46,610 bases of DNA from Streptomyces sp. G44. Its GTDB lineage: Bacteria > Actinomycetota > Actinomycetes > Streptomycetales > Streptomycetaceae. The notes under the pieces are model-generated. The model searched no databases and was not told where the DNA came from. It worked only from the letters and a program-made list of their open reading frames with translations. Each line of letters begins with the position of its first letter. Positions within the stretch are counted from its first letter, which is position 1. This document shows positions 34,277 to 42,361 of the stretch, piece after piece. The DNA lies in contig NZ_JAFEXF010000034.1 of NCBI RefSeq assembly GCF_016905445.1, positions 1 to 46,610 on the forward strand, written 5' to 3'. The translations under genes and the position numbers were made by a program.

Positions 34277-34298
34277 TCTATGCAATTCGTTGCATAGA
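34277..34298. promoter_or_regulatory. Perfect 22-bp palindrome upstream of padR
   Basis: TCTATGCAA (34277-34285) and TTGCATAGA (34290-34298) are perfect inverted repeats around TTCG. The ATGCAA/TTGCAT core resembles PadR operators (ATG-N-CAT type dyads). If transcribed it would form a 9-bp hairpin with a UUCG loop. Being AT-rich in a GC-rich genome, it stands out strongly. Confidence 0.8.
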
Positions 34299-34488
34299 CA
34301 AGAGCCGTCGGCTCGGTGAGACGCGCCTCACCTGGAACGACGGTGACCCCTTACGGAATGTCCGTGGCTCTGCGCGTCACGGACCGGAGCACACGGGACC
34401 GGCTCGGGAGCGTCCGGCGGGCGGCCTGGCGGGAGCGGCGTCACGTCCGGGCTCTTCCGGCAGCCGCCCCGGGCCCGCCCACGCGCCC

Positions 34489-34911
34489 TCACCCCAGGAA
34501 GCTCAACCGCACCTGGCGGTCGGGGTTGTCCACGTTCGTGTCGACCAGGCACACCGACTGCCAGGTGCCGAGCTCCAGGCTCCCGCCCACCACCGGCAGC
34601 GTCGCGTGGGGCGGGACGAGGGCGGGCAGGACGTGGTCGCGGCCGTGGCCGGGGCTGCCGTGGCGGTGCTGCCAGCGGTCGTCGGCGGGGAGCAGGGTGT
34701 GCAGCGCGGCGAGGAGGTCGTCGTCGCTGCCCGCGCCCGTCTCCAGGACGGCGATCCCGGCTGTGGCGTGCGGGACGAAGATGTTGAGGAGGCCGTCGCG
34801 GCCGGCCGCCGCCTCGCTCAGGAAGGCTTCGCAGTCGCGGGTGAGGTCGAGGACCCGCTCGCTCGAACCGGTGGTGACTCGCAGGACTCGGGTGGTGAAC
34901 GCATCGGACAT
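34489..34911 (-). CDS. YjbQ/UPF0047 family protein
   Basis: The 140-residue protein is a single YjbQ domain. The conserved cluster HATAGIAVLE (about residue 48), a GSPGHGRDHVLPALVPP segment with His residues for metal, and GGSLELGTWQSVCLVD are all present. Family members have been annotated as secondary thiamine-phosphate synthases because of weak activity; the true role is unclear. The ATG at 34911 is preceded by GGGGGT. It is separated from padR by 223 bp in which I see no gene and is divergent from the sulfonate operon. Confidence 0.9.
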   Translation of the reverse strand: MSDAFTTRVLRVTTGSSERVLDLTRDCEAFLSEAAAGRDGLLNIFVPHATAGIAVLETGAGSDDDLLAALHTLLPADDRWQHRHGSPGHGRDHVLPALVPPHATLPVVGGSLELGTWQSVCLVDTNVDNPDRQVRLSFLG

Positions 34912-34976
34912 ACCCCCATCATCCCCCATCCCGCTTCCCGGCCCGCGATACGGGGCGTCCGGCTTTCGAGACGCCA

Positions 34977-35006
34977 TTGACCCCGCGTACGCGATCTCGC
35001 TACGTT
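34977..35006 (+). promoter_or_regulatory. Promoter of the leader peptide and ssu operon
   Basis: TTGACC (34977-34982) and TACGTT (35001-35006) are separated by 18 bp. A start point 7-8 nt after the -10 element would fall at or next to the ATG at 35014, so the transcript is predicted to be leaderless. Confidence 0.6.
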
Positions 35007-35013
35007 CTGCGGC

Positions 35014-35097
35014 ATGTCGCGTTCAGCCCTGCTCACCACGCGCGGTCACATCGACCTGCTGCGGGTGGCCTCCTCCGCGTGTCGCCGCGGCTGCTGA
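35014..35097 (+). CDS. Cys-ended leader peptide, candidate attenuator of the ssu operon
   Basis: A 27-residue open frame starts MSRSALLTTRGHIDLLRV and ends ASSACRRGC before TGA. It matches the type of short peptides with an Arg-His-Ile-Asp-Leu core and terminal cysteines that precede sulfur-metabolism genes in streptomycetes, and recalls the leaderless Cys-rich attenuator frames described in mycobacteria. The promoter at 34977-35006 would start the transcript at the ATG itself. The operon for sulfonate uptake begins 228 bp downstream. Ribosome stalling at the Cys codons when cysteine is low is the inferred mechanism. Confidence 0.75.
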   Translation: MSRSALLTTRGHIDLLRVASSACRRGC

Positions 35098-35218
35098 CGC
35101 CCTCTCACCCGCTTCTCCCTCTCACACCGGCCGGCCGGGCCGTCTGTTTCGCCGTCTCCTGAGCGCGTCGCGGTCGCGCGCCGCGTGATGCGCGGGCCCG
35201 GACGCCGGCACCGCTGAC

Positions 35219-35255
35219 GCGTCTGCACCCGCGTCTGTGTGAGCGTCTGCGTCTG
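35219..35255. repeat. 6-bp periodic GCGTCT repeat in the ssu leader
   Basis: GCGTCTG occurs at 35219, 35231, 35243 and 35249, spaced by 12, 12 and 6 bp. It lies between the leader peptide and ssuC, where an anti-attenuator or binding region might be expected. Confidence 0.55.
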
Positions 35256-35325
35256 CGCGCCCACTGTCCCGCCGCCCGCGCGTCCCCTCCCTCCCGCCCT
35301 CCCCTTCTTCTGCCGTGGAGCGCCT

Positions 35326-36189
35326 ATGAGCGTCAGCCATGCCTCTCCGCATGCCGTGCCCGACATGTCCGCCCCGCCCGTCGCCCCCGAACTCGAAGCC
35401 CTCGTCGCCTCCTCCAGCCGCCGCACCCGTCTGCCCCGCTGGCTGCGCCGGACCTCCGGGCCGGTCCTCCTCCTCGCGCTCTGGCAACTGCTGAGTGCGA
35501 CGGGCGTGTTGACCAGTGACGTGCTCGCCTCGCCGGGGACCATCGCCCGGGTCGCCGGTGATCTGATCCGGGACGGCTCGCTGCCGTCCGCCATGGGCGT
35601 GTCCCTGCAACGCGTCGCCGTGGGACTGCTGTTCGGCATCGCCGCCGGCACGGCGCTCGCCCTCGTCTCCGGGCTCTTCCGGGTCGGCGAGGACCTCGTG
35701 GACGCCGGTGTGCAGATGCTGCGCACCGTGCCGTTCGTCGGGCTCATCCCGCTGTTCATCATCTGGTTCGGCATCGGCGAGACGCCCAAGATCGCCATCA
35801 TCGCGCTCGGCGTCTCCTTCCCGCTCTACCTCAACGTGTACGCCGGCATCCGGGGCGTGGACGCCCAGTTGATCGAGGCCGGGGAGTCACTGGGCCTGTC
35901 GCGGTGGGGTCTCGTGCGGCATGTCGTGCTGCCCGGGGCCCTGCCGGGGGCGATGACGGGGCTGCGCTACTCGCTGGGCATCGCCTGGCTCGCGCTGGTC
36001 TTCGCCGAGCAGGTCAACGCCGACTCCGGCATCGGGTTCCTCATGGTCCAGGCCCGTGACTTCCTGCGGACCGACGTGATCGTGGTCTGCCTGATCGTCT
36101 ACGCCTTCCTCGGCCTCGTCGCCGACTTCGTCGTCCGCACCCTCGAAAGGCTCCTGCTGCAATGGCGACCGACCTTCACCGGCCGATGA
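35326..36189 (+). CDS. ssuC: Sulfonate ABC transporter permease
   Basis: The 287-residue protein has six or so transmembrane segments after a hydrophilic N-terminus of about 40 residues, and the permease cytoplasmic EAA loop EAGESLGLSRWGLVRHVVLPG. Its middle, MLRTVPFVGLIPLFIIWFGIG, is characteristic of SsuC/TauC/NrtB permeases. The ATG at 35326 has GTGGAG 5 nt upstream. It is the first structural gene of a unit with ATPase, lipoprotein and alkanesulfonate monooxygenase, which together indicate sulfonate import. Its stop overlaps the ATPase gene. Confidence 0.92.
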   Translation: MSVSHASPHAVPDMSAPPVAPELEALVASSSRRTRLPRWLRRTSGPVLLLALWQLLSATGVLTSDVLASPGTIARVAGDLIRDGSLPSAMGVSLQRVAVGLLFGIAAGTALALVSGLFRVGEDLVDAGVQMLRTVPFVGLIPLFIIWFGIGETPKIAIIALGVSFPLYLNVYAGIRGVDAQLIEAGESLGLSRWGLVRHVVLPGALPGAMTGLRYSLGIAWLALVFAEQVNADSGIGFLMVQARDFLRTDVIVVCLIVYAFLGLVADFVVRTLERLLLQWRPTFTGR

Positions 36190-36944
36190 CCTCCGCCGGC
36201 GCCACCGCCTCGCACCCCGTGCCGGGCCCCGCACCCGCCATACGCGTCCACGGCCTCACCCGCTCCTTCGACGGGCGTGCCGTCATCGACGGCCTCCACC
36301 TCGACGTCCGGCCGGGCGAGTTCGTGGCGCTCCTCGGACGCAGCGGCTGCGGCAAGTCGACGCTGCTGCGCGTCCTCGCGGGGCTCGACCGCGACATCGA
36401 GGGCACCGTGCTCGTGCCGCGCCGCAAGGCCGTGGCGTTCCAGGCGCCCCGCCTCATGCCGTGGAAGCGGGTGTGGCGCAACGTCCTGCTCGGCCTGCCG
36501 GGCAAGCCGGGGCGGGACGTCGCCGAGCGGGCGCTCGCGGAGGTGGGCCTGAAGCACCGCACCGGCGCCTGGCCCAAGACGCTCTCCGGCGGTGAGGCCC
36601 AGCGCGCCTCCCTGGCCCGGGCGCTGGTACGTGAGCCCGACCTGCTCCTGCTCGACGAGCCGTTCGGCGCGCTCGACGCCCTCACCCGCATCAAGGCGCA
36701 GCGGCTCGTCGACGAGCTGTGGCAGCGGCGCGGCTGCGCGGTGCTGCTGGTCACGCATGACGTGGAGGAGGCGGTGCTTCTCGCCGACCGTGTCCTGGTG
36801 ATGGACGGCGGCGTCATCGCGTACGAGAAGCGGATCGGCCTGGAGCGGCCGCGCGGCATCGCCGACCCGCGCTTCGCCGAGCTGCGCGAGGAGCTGCTGC
36901 GCCGCCTCGGCGTGGAGACGCCCGCCGGGACCGCCACCGCCTGA
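36162..36944 (+). CDS. ssuB: Sulfonate ABC transporter ATP-binding protein
   Basis: The 260-residue protein is a complete ABC ATPase: Walker A GRSGCGKST, Q-loop near VAFQAPRLMPWKRVWRNV, signature LSGGEAQRASLARAL, Walker B LLLLDEPFGALDA and H-loop VTHDVEEAV. It energises import of sulfonates with SsuC and SsuA. The start is either ATG 36162, 28 bp inside ssuC, or ATG 36186, which overlaps the ssuC stop as ATGA; neither has a strong ribosome-binding site, so translational coupling is likely. The conserved part begins at about residue 26. Confidence 0.93.
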   Translation: MATDLHRPMTSAGATASHPVPGPAPAIRVHGLTRSFDGRAVIDGLHLDVRPGEFVALLGRSGCGKSTLLRVLAGLDRDIEGTVLVPRRKAVAFQAPRLMPWKRVWRNVLLGLPGKPGRDVAERALAEVGLKHRTGAWPKTLSGGEAQRASLARALVREPDLLLLDEPFGALDALTRIKAQRLVDELWQRRGCAVLLVTHDVEEAVLLADRVLVMDGGVIAYEKRIGLERPRGIADPRFAELREELLRRLGVETPAGTATA

Positions 36945-36961
36945 CTCCGGCCACCGCCCAC

Positions 36962-36999
36962 GGGACGGCGTCCCCCTTCCCTCCCCTCCCCCTTTTTTT
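36962..36999 (+). other. Short hairpin and T7 tract between ssuB and ssuA
   Basis: GGGAC (36962-36966) and GTCCC (36970-36974) form a 5-bp stem, followed by a long pyrimidine run that ends in seven T residues (36993-36999). The T tract is too far from the stem for a classical terminator, but it is unusual in this genome and could lower ssuA read-through or mark a processing site. Confidence 0.35.
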
Positions 37000-37024
37000 G
37001 CACGCACCGGTCGAACGGAATCCC

Positions 37025-38107
37025 ATGCGATCACGCCCACGCCCACGACGACGGCCACGGTTCGCCCCGGCCCCCCTCCTCCTCCCCCTGGCCCTGCTCC
37101 TCACCGCCTGCTCGGGCACCTCGTCGGCCGGCACCTCGGTCGGCGGCGCCGGCGGCGGCACCGACGGCAAGGGGTCGCTCACCCTCGACGTCGGTGACCA
37201 GCGCGGCGGTTCCGAGGCCGTGCTGCGCGCGGCCGGGGAGCTGGACGACCTCACGTACAAGATCCGCTGGTCGACCTTCACCTCGGGGCCGCCGCTCCTG
37301 GAGGCCGTCAACGCCGAGGCCGTCGACATCGGCGCGGTCGGCAACACCCCGCCGGTGTTCGCCGCGGGCGCGGGCTCGAAGATCTCCGTGGTCGCCGCGA
37401 CCCGTGGCACGGCGGCGGGCGAGGCGATCCTCGTCCCGCACGGCTCGCCCTTGAAGAAGCCGCGGGATCTGAAGGGCAGGTCGGTCGCCGTGGCCCAGGG
37501 CTCGTCCGCGCACTTCCAGCTGATCGCCTCCCTGGAGAAGGCGGGCCTCGGCTTCAAGGACATCGAGGTCAAGTACCTGCAACCGGCCGACGCGCTGGCC
37601 GCGTTCACCAGCGGCAAGGTGGACGCCTGGGCCGCCTGGGACCCGTACACCTCACAGGTGCTGCGGGCGAAGAAGGGGCGGGTCCTCACCGACGGCGACG
37701 GGGTCGTGAACGGCCTCAGCTTCCAGGTGGCGGCGCCCGGCGCGCTGCGGGACAAGAAGAAGTCCGCGGCCGTCGCCGACTACCTCAAGCGACTGCGCAG
37801 GGCGCAGGACTGGGTCCACGAACACCCTCAGGCGTGGGCGAGGGTGTGGGCGAAGGACACCGGCCTGCCCTACGAGGTGGCGCTCGACGCGGTCAAGCGC
37901 ACCAACGGCACCCGGGTCCCGGTGGCCGTGGACAAGAACGCCGTGGCCTCCGAGCAGGAGATCGCGGACACCTTCGCCGAGCTGAAGCTGATCCCGCGCC
38001 GCGTCGACTTCGGCGATTTCGTCGACACCCGTTTCAACGGCGGTCTGCCGCCCTCCACCAGCGAGCCACGCACGTACGGCGAGCCCACGAACCGCGAGGA
38101 GTCCTGA
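37025..38107 (+). CDS. ssuA: Sulfonate-binding lipoprotein
   Basis: The 360-residue protein has an Arg/Pro-rich start, a hydrophobic stretch and the lipobox LLTAC with Cys29 as lipid attachment site, so it is anchored outside the membrane. The mature part is a type 2 periplasmic-binding protein of the SsuA/TauA kind: VGDQRGGSEAVLRAAGEL, EAVNAEAVDIGAVGNTPPVF, GRSVAVAQGSSAHFQLI and KVDAWAAWDPY are typical. It delivers aliphatic sulfonates to SsuBC. The ATG at 37025 is used because the signal peptide starts there. The ssuD gene follows after 2 bp. Confidence 0.93.
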   Translation: MRSRPRPRRRPRFAPAPLLLPLALLLTACSGTSSAGTSVGGAGGGTDGKGSLTLDVGDQRGGSEAVLRAAGELDDLTYKIRWSTFTSGPPLLEAVNAEAVDIGAVGNTPPVFAAGAGSKISVVAATRGTAAGEAILVPHGSPLKKPRDLKGRSVAVAQGSSAHFQLIASLEKAGLGFKDIEVKYLQPADALAAFTSGKVDAWAAWDPYTSQVLRAKKGRVLTDGDGVVNGLSFQVAAPGALRDKKKSAAVADYLKRLRRAQDWVHEHPQAWARVWAKDTGLPYEVALDAVKRTNGTRVPVAVDKNAVASEQEIADTFAELKLIPRRVDFGDFVDTRFNGGLPPSTSEPRTYGEPTNREES

Positions 38108-38109
38108 CC

Positions 38110-39318
38110 ATGACCGTCCACCTGCACTGGTTCCTGCCGACCGGCGGCGACGGCCGCACCCTCGTGGACCGGCACGCGTACACCGACGGCGGCATCACGC
38201 GTTCCCGCGTGACCCCGGTCAGCGGGGTACGCGCGCCGGACATCGAGTACCTCGCCCAAATCGCCAAGGCGGCCGAGCAGTTGGGGTTCGAGGCGGTGCT
38301 CACGCCGACCGGGACGTGGTGCGAGGACGCCTGGCTGACGACGGTCGCGCTCGCCCAGCACACGGAGCGGCTGAAGTTCCTGGTCGCCTTCCGTCCCGGT
38401 GTCCTCTCCCCCGTGCTCGCCGCGCAGATGGCGGCCACGTACCAGCGCATCACGCGTGGGCGGTTGCTGCTCAACGTGGTGACGGGCGGTGACGCGACCG
38501 AACAGCGGCGGTTCGGCGACCACTTGGACCACGATCGCCGCTATGCCCGCACCGATGAGTTCCTCTCGGTCGTACGAGGGGTGTGGCGCGGCCGGCCGTA
38601 CGACTTCGACGGCGAGTACTACCAGGTGGAGGGCGGGCTGACGGCGCTGCCGCCCGACCCGCTGCCGGAGATCTTCTTCGGGGGTTCCTCGGCGGCGGCC
38701 GGTCCGGTCGCGGCGCGGCACACGGACGTGTATCTGACGTGGGGCGAGCCTCCGGAGCAGGTCGCGCGGAAGATCGACTGGATCCGGGGGCTGGCCGCAC
38801 GGGAGGGGCGTACGGTCCGCTTCGGCATCCGGCTGCACACCATCTCCCGCGACTCCTCGGCCGAGGCCTGGGCGACCGCGAACCGGCTGCTCGACGACCT
38901 CGACCCGGACACGATCGCCGCGGCACAGGAGGCGCTCGGCCGGAGCGAGTCGGTCGGCCAGCAGCGGATGCTCGCCCTGCACGGCGGCTCCCGCGACAAG
39001 CTGGAGATCGCGCCGAACCTCTGGGCCGGGGTCGGCCTCGTGCGCGGCGGCGCGGGCACCGCTCTGGTCGGCGGTCACGCGGACGTCGCCGACCGGATCG
39101 AGGAGTACCACGCGCTCGGCGTCGAGCACTTCGTGCTGTCCGGCTATCCGCACCTCGAAGAGGCGTACTGGTTCGGCGAGGGCGTCATCCCCGACCTGGC
39201 GCGGCGCGGCCTGCTGGCTCGTATCCCCGCCTCGCCGCTCGCCGGGGTGCCCGCGGTGAACGGCCGTCCGGCGTCGGCTCCCGGCGGTGCTCCGCTGCTG
39301 GTGGCGGGCGGACGCTGA
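38110..39318 (+). CDS. ssuD: FMNH2-dependent alkanesulfonate monooxygenase (LLM class)
   Basis: The 402-residue protein is a bacterial-luciferase-type monooxygenase of the SsuD subgroup: HWFLPTGGDGRTL at the start, IEYLAQIAKAAEQLGFEAVL, FLVAFRPGVLSPVLAAQMAA, LNVVTGGDATEQRRFGD, and a C-terminal GVEHFVLSGYPHLEEAYWFG. It cleaves alkanesulfonates to aldehyde and sulfite using reduced FMN. The usual partner flavin reductase SsuE is not recognised in the window. The ATG at 38110 follows the ssuA stop by 2 bp, so the genes are coupled. Confidence 0.94.
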   Translation: MTVHLHWFLPTGGDGRTLVDRHAYTDGGITRSRVTPVSGVRAPDIEYLAQIAKAAEQLGFEAVLTPTGTWCEDAWLTTVALAQHTERLKFLVAFRPGVLSPVLAAQMAATYQRITRGRLLLNVVTGGDATEQRRFGDHLDHDRRYARTDEFLSVVRGVWRGRPYDFDGEYYQVEGGLTALPPDPLPEIFFGGSSAAAGPVAARHTDVYLTWGEPPEQVARKIDWIRGLAAREGRTVRFGIRLHTISRDSSAEAWATANRLLDDLDPDTIAAAQEALGRSESVGQQRMLALHGGSRDKLEIAPNLWAGVGLVRGGAGTALVGGHADVADRIEEYHALGVEHFVLSGYPHLEEAYWFGEGVIPDLARRGLLARIPASPLAGVPAVNGRPASAPGGAPLLVAGGR

Positions 39319-39371
39319 GCCCCGGCGGGCCGACCGGGAAGATCTCGGCCCCCGACGAGGTTGGTAGAACC

Positions 39372-40481
39372 GTGAACGACTTCGGGACAGGAGACGCAGC
39401 CGTCGCGGCGCAGCCGCACGAGGTGGACGTGGTGGTCATCGGCGCGGGTCAGGCGGGTCTTTCCAGCGCCTATCACCTGCGGCGGGTGGGCCTCGCGCCG
39501 GGCCGGGACTTCGTGGTCCTCGATCACGCGCCCCGGCCCGGTGGCGCCTGGCAGTTCCGGTGGCCTTCGCTGACGTACGGCAAGGTGCACGGCATGCACG
39601 CGCTCCCCGGCATGGAACTGACCGGCGCCGACCCCGCGCGCCCGTCGTCGGAGGTCGTCGGGGAGTACTTCACGGCGTACGAGGACCGCTTCGACCTGCG
39701 GATACGGCGTCCCGTCGACGTACGCAAGGTGCGGGAGGGCGAGGGCGGGCGGCTGCTCGTGGAGACCTCGGCGGGCACCTGGTCGACGCGTGCGCTGATC
39801 AACGCGACGGGCACGTGGGACCGGCCGTTCCGGCCGCGCTACCCGGGCCAGGACACGTTTCGCGGACGGCAGTTGCACACTGCCGTCTACCCCGGCCCCG
39901 AGGCGTTCGCCGGTCAGCGGGTGATCGTCGTCGGCGGTGGCGCGTCGGGCACGCAGCACCTGATGGAGATCGCTCCGTACGCGGCGGAGACCACCTGGGT
40001 CACCCGGCGCCCGCCGGTGTTCCGCGAGGGGCCGTTCGACGAGGACCGGGGGCGCTCCGCGGTCGCCATGGTGGAGGAGCGCGTACGTCAGGGGCTGCCG
40101 CCGCGCAGCGTGGTGTCGGTGACCGGGCTGCCGGTGAACGACGCGATCCGGCGGGCTCGGGCCGACGGGGTGCTGGACCGGCTGCCGATGTTCGACCGGA
40201 TCACGCCGTCCGGCGTGGAGTGGGAGGACGGACGGCGCGTCGACGCGGACGTCATCCTGTGGGCCACGGGCTTTCGCGCGGCGATCGACCACCTGGCCCC
40301 GCTGCGGCTGCGCGAGCCGGGCGGCGGCATCCGCATGGAGGGCACCAGGGCGGTCGCCGACCCCCGCGTCCACCTGGTGGGGTACGGGCCTTCGGCCAGC
40401 ACGATCGGCGCCCATCGCGCGGGGCGCGCTGCGGTGCGCGACATCCGCCGGCTCCTGGCGGAGGCGCCGGTCGCCGTCTGA
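39372..40481 (+). CDS. FAD-dependent flavoprotein monooxygenase (CzcO-like)
   Basis: The 369-residue protein has two dinucleotide folds: VVIGAGQAGLSSAYHL for FAD and VIVVGGGASGTQHLMEI for NADPH, plus a Trp/Arg-rich GGAWQFRWPSL loop and the DVILWATGFR motif near the C-terminus, which together are those of flavin-containing or Baeyer-Villiger-like monooxygenases. The start is GTG at 39372 with GAGGTTGG about 9 nt upstream. It lies 53 bp after ssuD on the same strand and may be part of the operon, but its relation to sulfonate use is not shown by sequence. Confidence 0.85.
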   Translation: MNDFGTGDAAVAAQPHEVDVVVIGAGQAGLSSAYHLRRVGLAPGRDFVVLDHAPRPGGAWQFRWPSLTYGKVHGMHALPGMELTGADPARPSSEVVGEYFTAYEDRFDLRIRRPVDVRKVREGEGGRLLVETSAGTWSTRALINATGTWDRPFRPRYPGQDTFRGRQLHTAVYPGPEAFAGQRVIVVGGGASGTQHLMEIAPYAAETTWVTRRPPVFREGPFDEDRGRSAVAMVEERVRQGLPPRSVVSVTGLPVNDAIRRARADGVLDRLPMFDRITPSGVEWEDGRRVDADVILWATGFRAAIDHLAPLRLREPGGGIRMEGTRAVADPRVHLVGYGPSASTIGAHRAGRAAVRDIRRLLAEAPVAV

Positions 40482-40612
40482 TCGACCCGCGGGCGGGCCG
40501 GGACGGGCCGGTCTCCCCCGTTCGCCAGATATCGCGCTGCGGCGCTCGCGGGTCCAGGCTGGAGGAAGAAGGTCCTCCCGGGTGTTCCTCAGCAGGTGAG
40601 CGTGGAGGAGCC

Positions 40613-40978
40613 ATGAAAGCGACTAAGCGCGAGGACATTCCCGTCGCCATCGAAGGCGACGGCGTGGAGCTGCGTGTCCAGGACATCGGCGGAGACATGT
40701 CCGTCGCCTTCGTGAGGTTTCCCGAGGGCACCGACATGGGGCCCGCCCTCAAGGGTCTGGCGGGAGACCTCTGCCCGTGCCCGCACTGGGGCTATCTCTT
40801 CAAGGGACGACTGAGGATGCGGACGCCGGACGGCGACGAGACCTACGAGGCGGGTGACGCCTTCTACTGGTCGCCCGGCCACGCGCCGTTGGCACTCGAG
40901 GACTGCGAGTACATCGACTTCTCGCCGGCCGAGGACTTCGACAAGGTGGTCGAGCACATCAAGGCGCAAGGAGGTTGA
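40613..40978 (+). CDS. Small cupin-like protein
   Basis: The 121-residue protein resembles a single cupin barrel: CPHWGYLFKGRLRMRTPDGD and YEAGDAFYWSPGHAP correspond to the two cupin motifs, although only some of the usual His and Glu ligands are present. It has a conserved-looking DLCPCPHWGY segment with two cysteines. The ATG at 40613 has GGAGGAG immediately upstream. It is 131 bp after the monooxygenase gene. Function unknown. Confidence 0.8.
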   Translation: MKATKREDIPVAIEGDGVELRVQDIGGDMSVAFVRFPEGTDMGPALKGLAGDLCPCPHWGYLFKGRLRMRTPDGDETYEAGDAFYWSPGHAPLALEDCEYIDFSPAEDFDKVVEHIKAQGG

Positions 40979-41033
40979 CGGGCGTGCGTCGAGCGCGCGC
41001 CCGCCCATCGGTTCCGCCGCCCGCCCGCCGATC

Positions 41034-41069
41034 CCGCAGACCATCCTGCCGCCGCAGACCGTCCTGCCG
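41034..41069. repeat. Two tandem 18-bp repeats between convergent genes
   Basis: CCGCAGACCATCCTGCCG (41034-41051) is followed directly by a copy with one change (A to G at the tenth position; 41052-41069). It lies in the 107-bp region between the cupin gene and the convergent VOC gene. Confidence 0.75.
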
Positions 41070-41085
41070 CCGTTGGGGAGGACGC

Positions 41086-41520
41086 TCAGTCGAGACAGAA
41101 CTCGTTGCCCTCGATGTCCTGCATCACGATGCACGACTCGTTGTCCTCATCGGCGGGCAGCACCCGCACGCGGACCGCGCCGAGCGCGACCAGTCGGGCG
41201 CATTCGGCCTCAAGCACGGCGAGGCGCTCCTCGCCCACGAGCCCGGTCCCGGCGCGCACGTCGAGGTGCACCCGGTTCTTGGCGACCTTCCCTTCGGGCA
41301 CGCGCTGGAAGTACAGCCGCGGGCCCACGCCCGACGGGTCGCTGCACACGAACCAGGAGTCCCGCTCCTCGGGCGGCAGGGAGCGGTTGAAGTCGTCCCA
41401 TGTCGTGAACCCCTCCGGCGGCGGCGGTGCGACGTACCCCAGCACCTCGCACCAGAAACGCCCGACGCGCCCGGGTTCCGCACAGTCGAAGGTGACCTGA
41501 ATTTTCTTGATCGAAGACAT
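41086..41520 (-). CDS. VOC (glyoxalase/bleomycin-resistance) superfamily protein
   Basis: The 144-residue protein has the paired beta-alpha-beta modules of the vicinal oxygen chelate fold: IQVTFDCAEPGRVGRFWCEV at the start, WFVCSDPSGVGPRLYFQRV in the middle and the C-terminal VMQDIEGNEFCLD, which carries the usual metal-site Glu. This Glyoxalase-6 type is abundant in streptomycetes and has no assigned substrate. The ATG at 41520 is chosen from the fold. It converges with the cupin gene and is divergent from the PAP2 gene. Confidence 0.9.
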   Translation of the reverse strand: MSSIKKIQVTFDCAEPGRVGRFWCEVLGYVAPPPPEGFTTWDDFNRSLPPEERDSWFVCSDPSGVGPRLYFQRVPEGKVAKNRVHLDVRAGTGLVGEERLAVLEAECARLVALGAVRVRVLPADEDNESCIVMQDIEGNEFCLD

Positions 41521-41596
41521 CGGCGCACCATAGCAGGGCTCCGCCAAGGGCGGTTGGTCACGCGGGGGTTGACGATTAGGGTGGCAGCACAGGCTC

Positions 41597-42322
41597 ATGG
41601 CCGATGGAGGGCGGGCCGGGACATATCGGGGGGCTCGCGTGGATCGCCCGGCCGGGGTGGGTGCGACGCACGCCGTGCTGCCCCCGCCGTTGCGCCTGTG
41701 GCTCGGGCTGGTCGGGGTCCTCGCCGCGCTGCCGGCCGCCGCACTCGGAGCCCTGTACGCCGATGACAGCCGGCCCGGCACGCTGGACGCGCGGATCGGG
41801 TCGGCGACGGAGGGTGCGCGGCAGCCGTGGCGGGGCGCCGCTCTCGCCACGGACTTCCTGGGGGAGCCCCTGGGCGCGGCGGTGCTGGTCGCGGCCACCG
41901 TGCTGGGGTGCCTGCTGCTTCGGCGGCCCCGCGCGGCGGTGCTCGTCGTGGTCGGCGCCGGTCTGGCCGTGGGAGCCACGAAGCTGCTCAAGCCGCTGGT
42001 GGGCCGCACCATCCACGGTGACGGCAACCTGTCCTATCCGAGCGGGCACACCGCCTTCCTCACGGCGCTCGCCCTCGTGGTGGCGCTGACCGCGACCGGA
42101 CGGTGGGGACTCGGCAGGACGGCCGGCACCGTACTCGTGCTCGCCTCGGCGTCGGTCGCCGGCGCCGCCATGGGCTGGGCGCAGGTCGTTCTGGGCGCGC
42201 ACTACCCGACCGACGCGCTCGGCGGCTGGTGCACCGCGCTGGTGGCGGTGCCCGCGACCGCGTGGCTGGTCGACGGGGTGGCCGACCGGCTGGCCGGCGG
42301 CGGTCGGGGCAAGCACCTCTGA
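41597..42322 (+). CDS. PAP2-family membrane phosphatase
   Basis: The 241-residue protein has several transmembrane segments and the three PAP2 phosphatase motifs: KLLKPLVGRTIHG (K-x6-R), YPSGHTAF and GWAQVVLGAHYPTDALGG with the catalytic His. Such enzymes dephosphorylate lipid phosphates, including undecaprenyl diphosphate. The ATG at 41597 lacks a strong ribosome-binding site; a GTG at 41639 is an alternative that would shorten the hydrophilic N-terminus by 14 residues. It is close to, but converges with, the glycopolymer operon. Confidence 0.88.
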   Translation: MADGGRAGTYRGARVDRPAGVGATHAVLPPPLRLWLGLVGVLAALPAAALGALYADDSRPGTLDARIGSATEGARQPWRGAALATDFLGEPLGAAVLVAATVLGCLLLRRPRAAVLVVVGAGLAVGATKLLKPLVGRTIHGDGNLSYPSGHTAFLTALALVVALTATGRWGLGRTAGTVLVLASASVAGAAMGWAQVVLGAHYPTDALGGWCTALVAVPATAWLVDGVADRLAGGGRGKHL

Positions 42323-42361
42323 CGTCACGGCACGGGACCTCACACCTCGCGTCACGTCGTC

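Noticed and set aside
36962..36999. Intrinsic terminator between ssuB and ssuA
   Set aside because: The stem is only 5 bp and the T tract starts about 18 nt after it, so a classical terminator is unlikely; kept as a low-confidence feature only.
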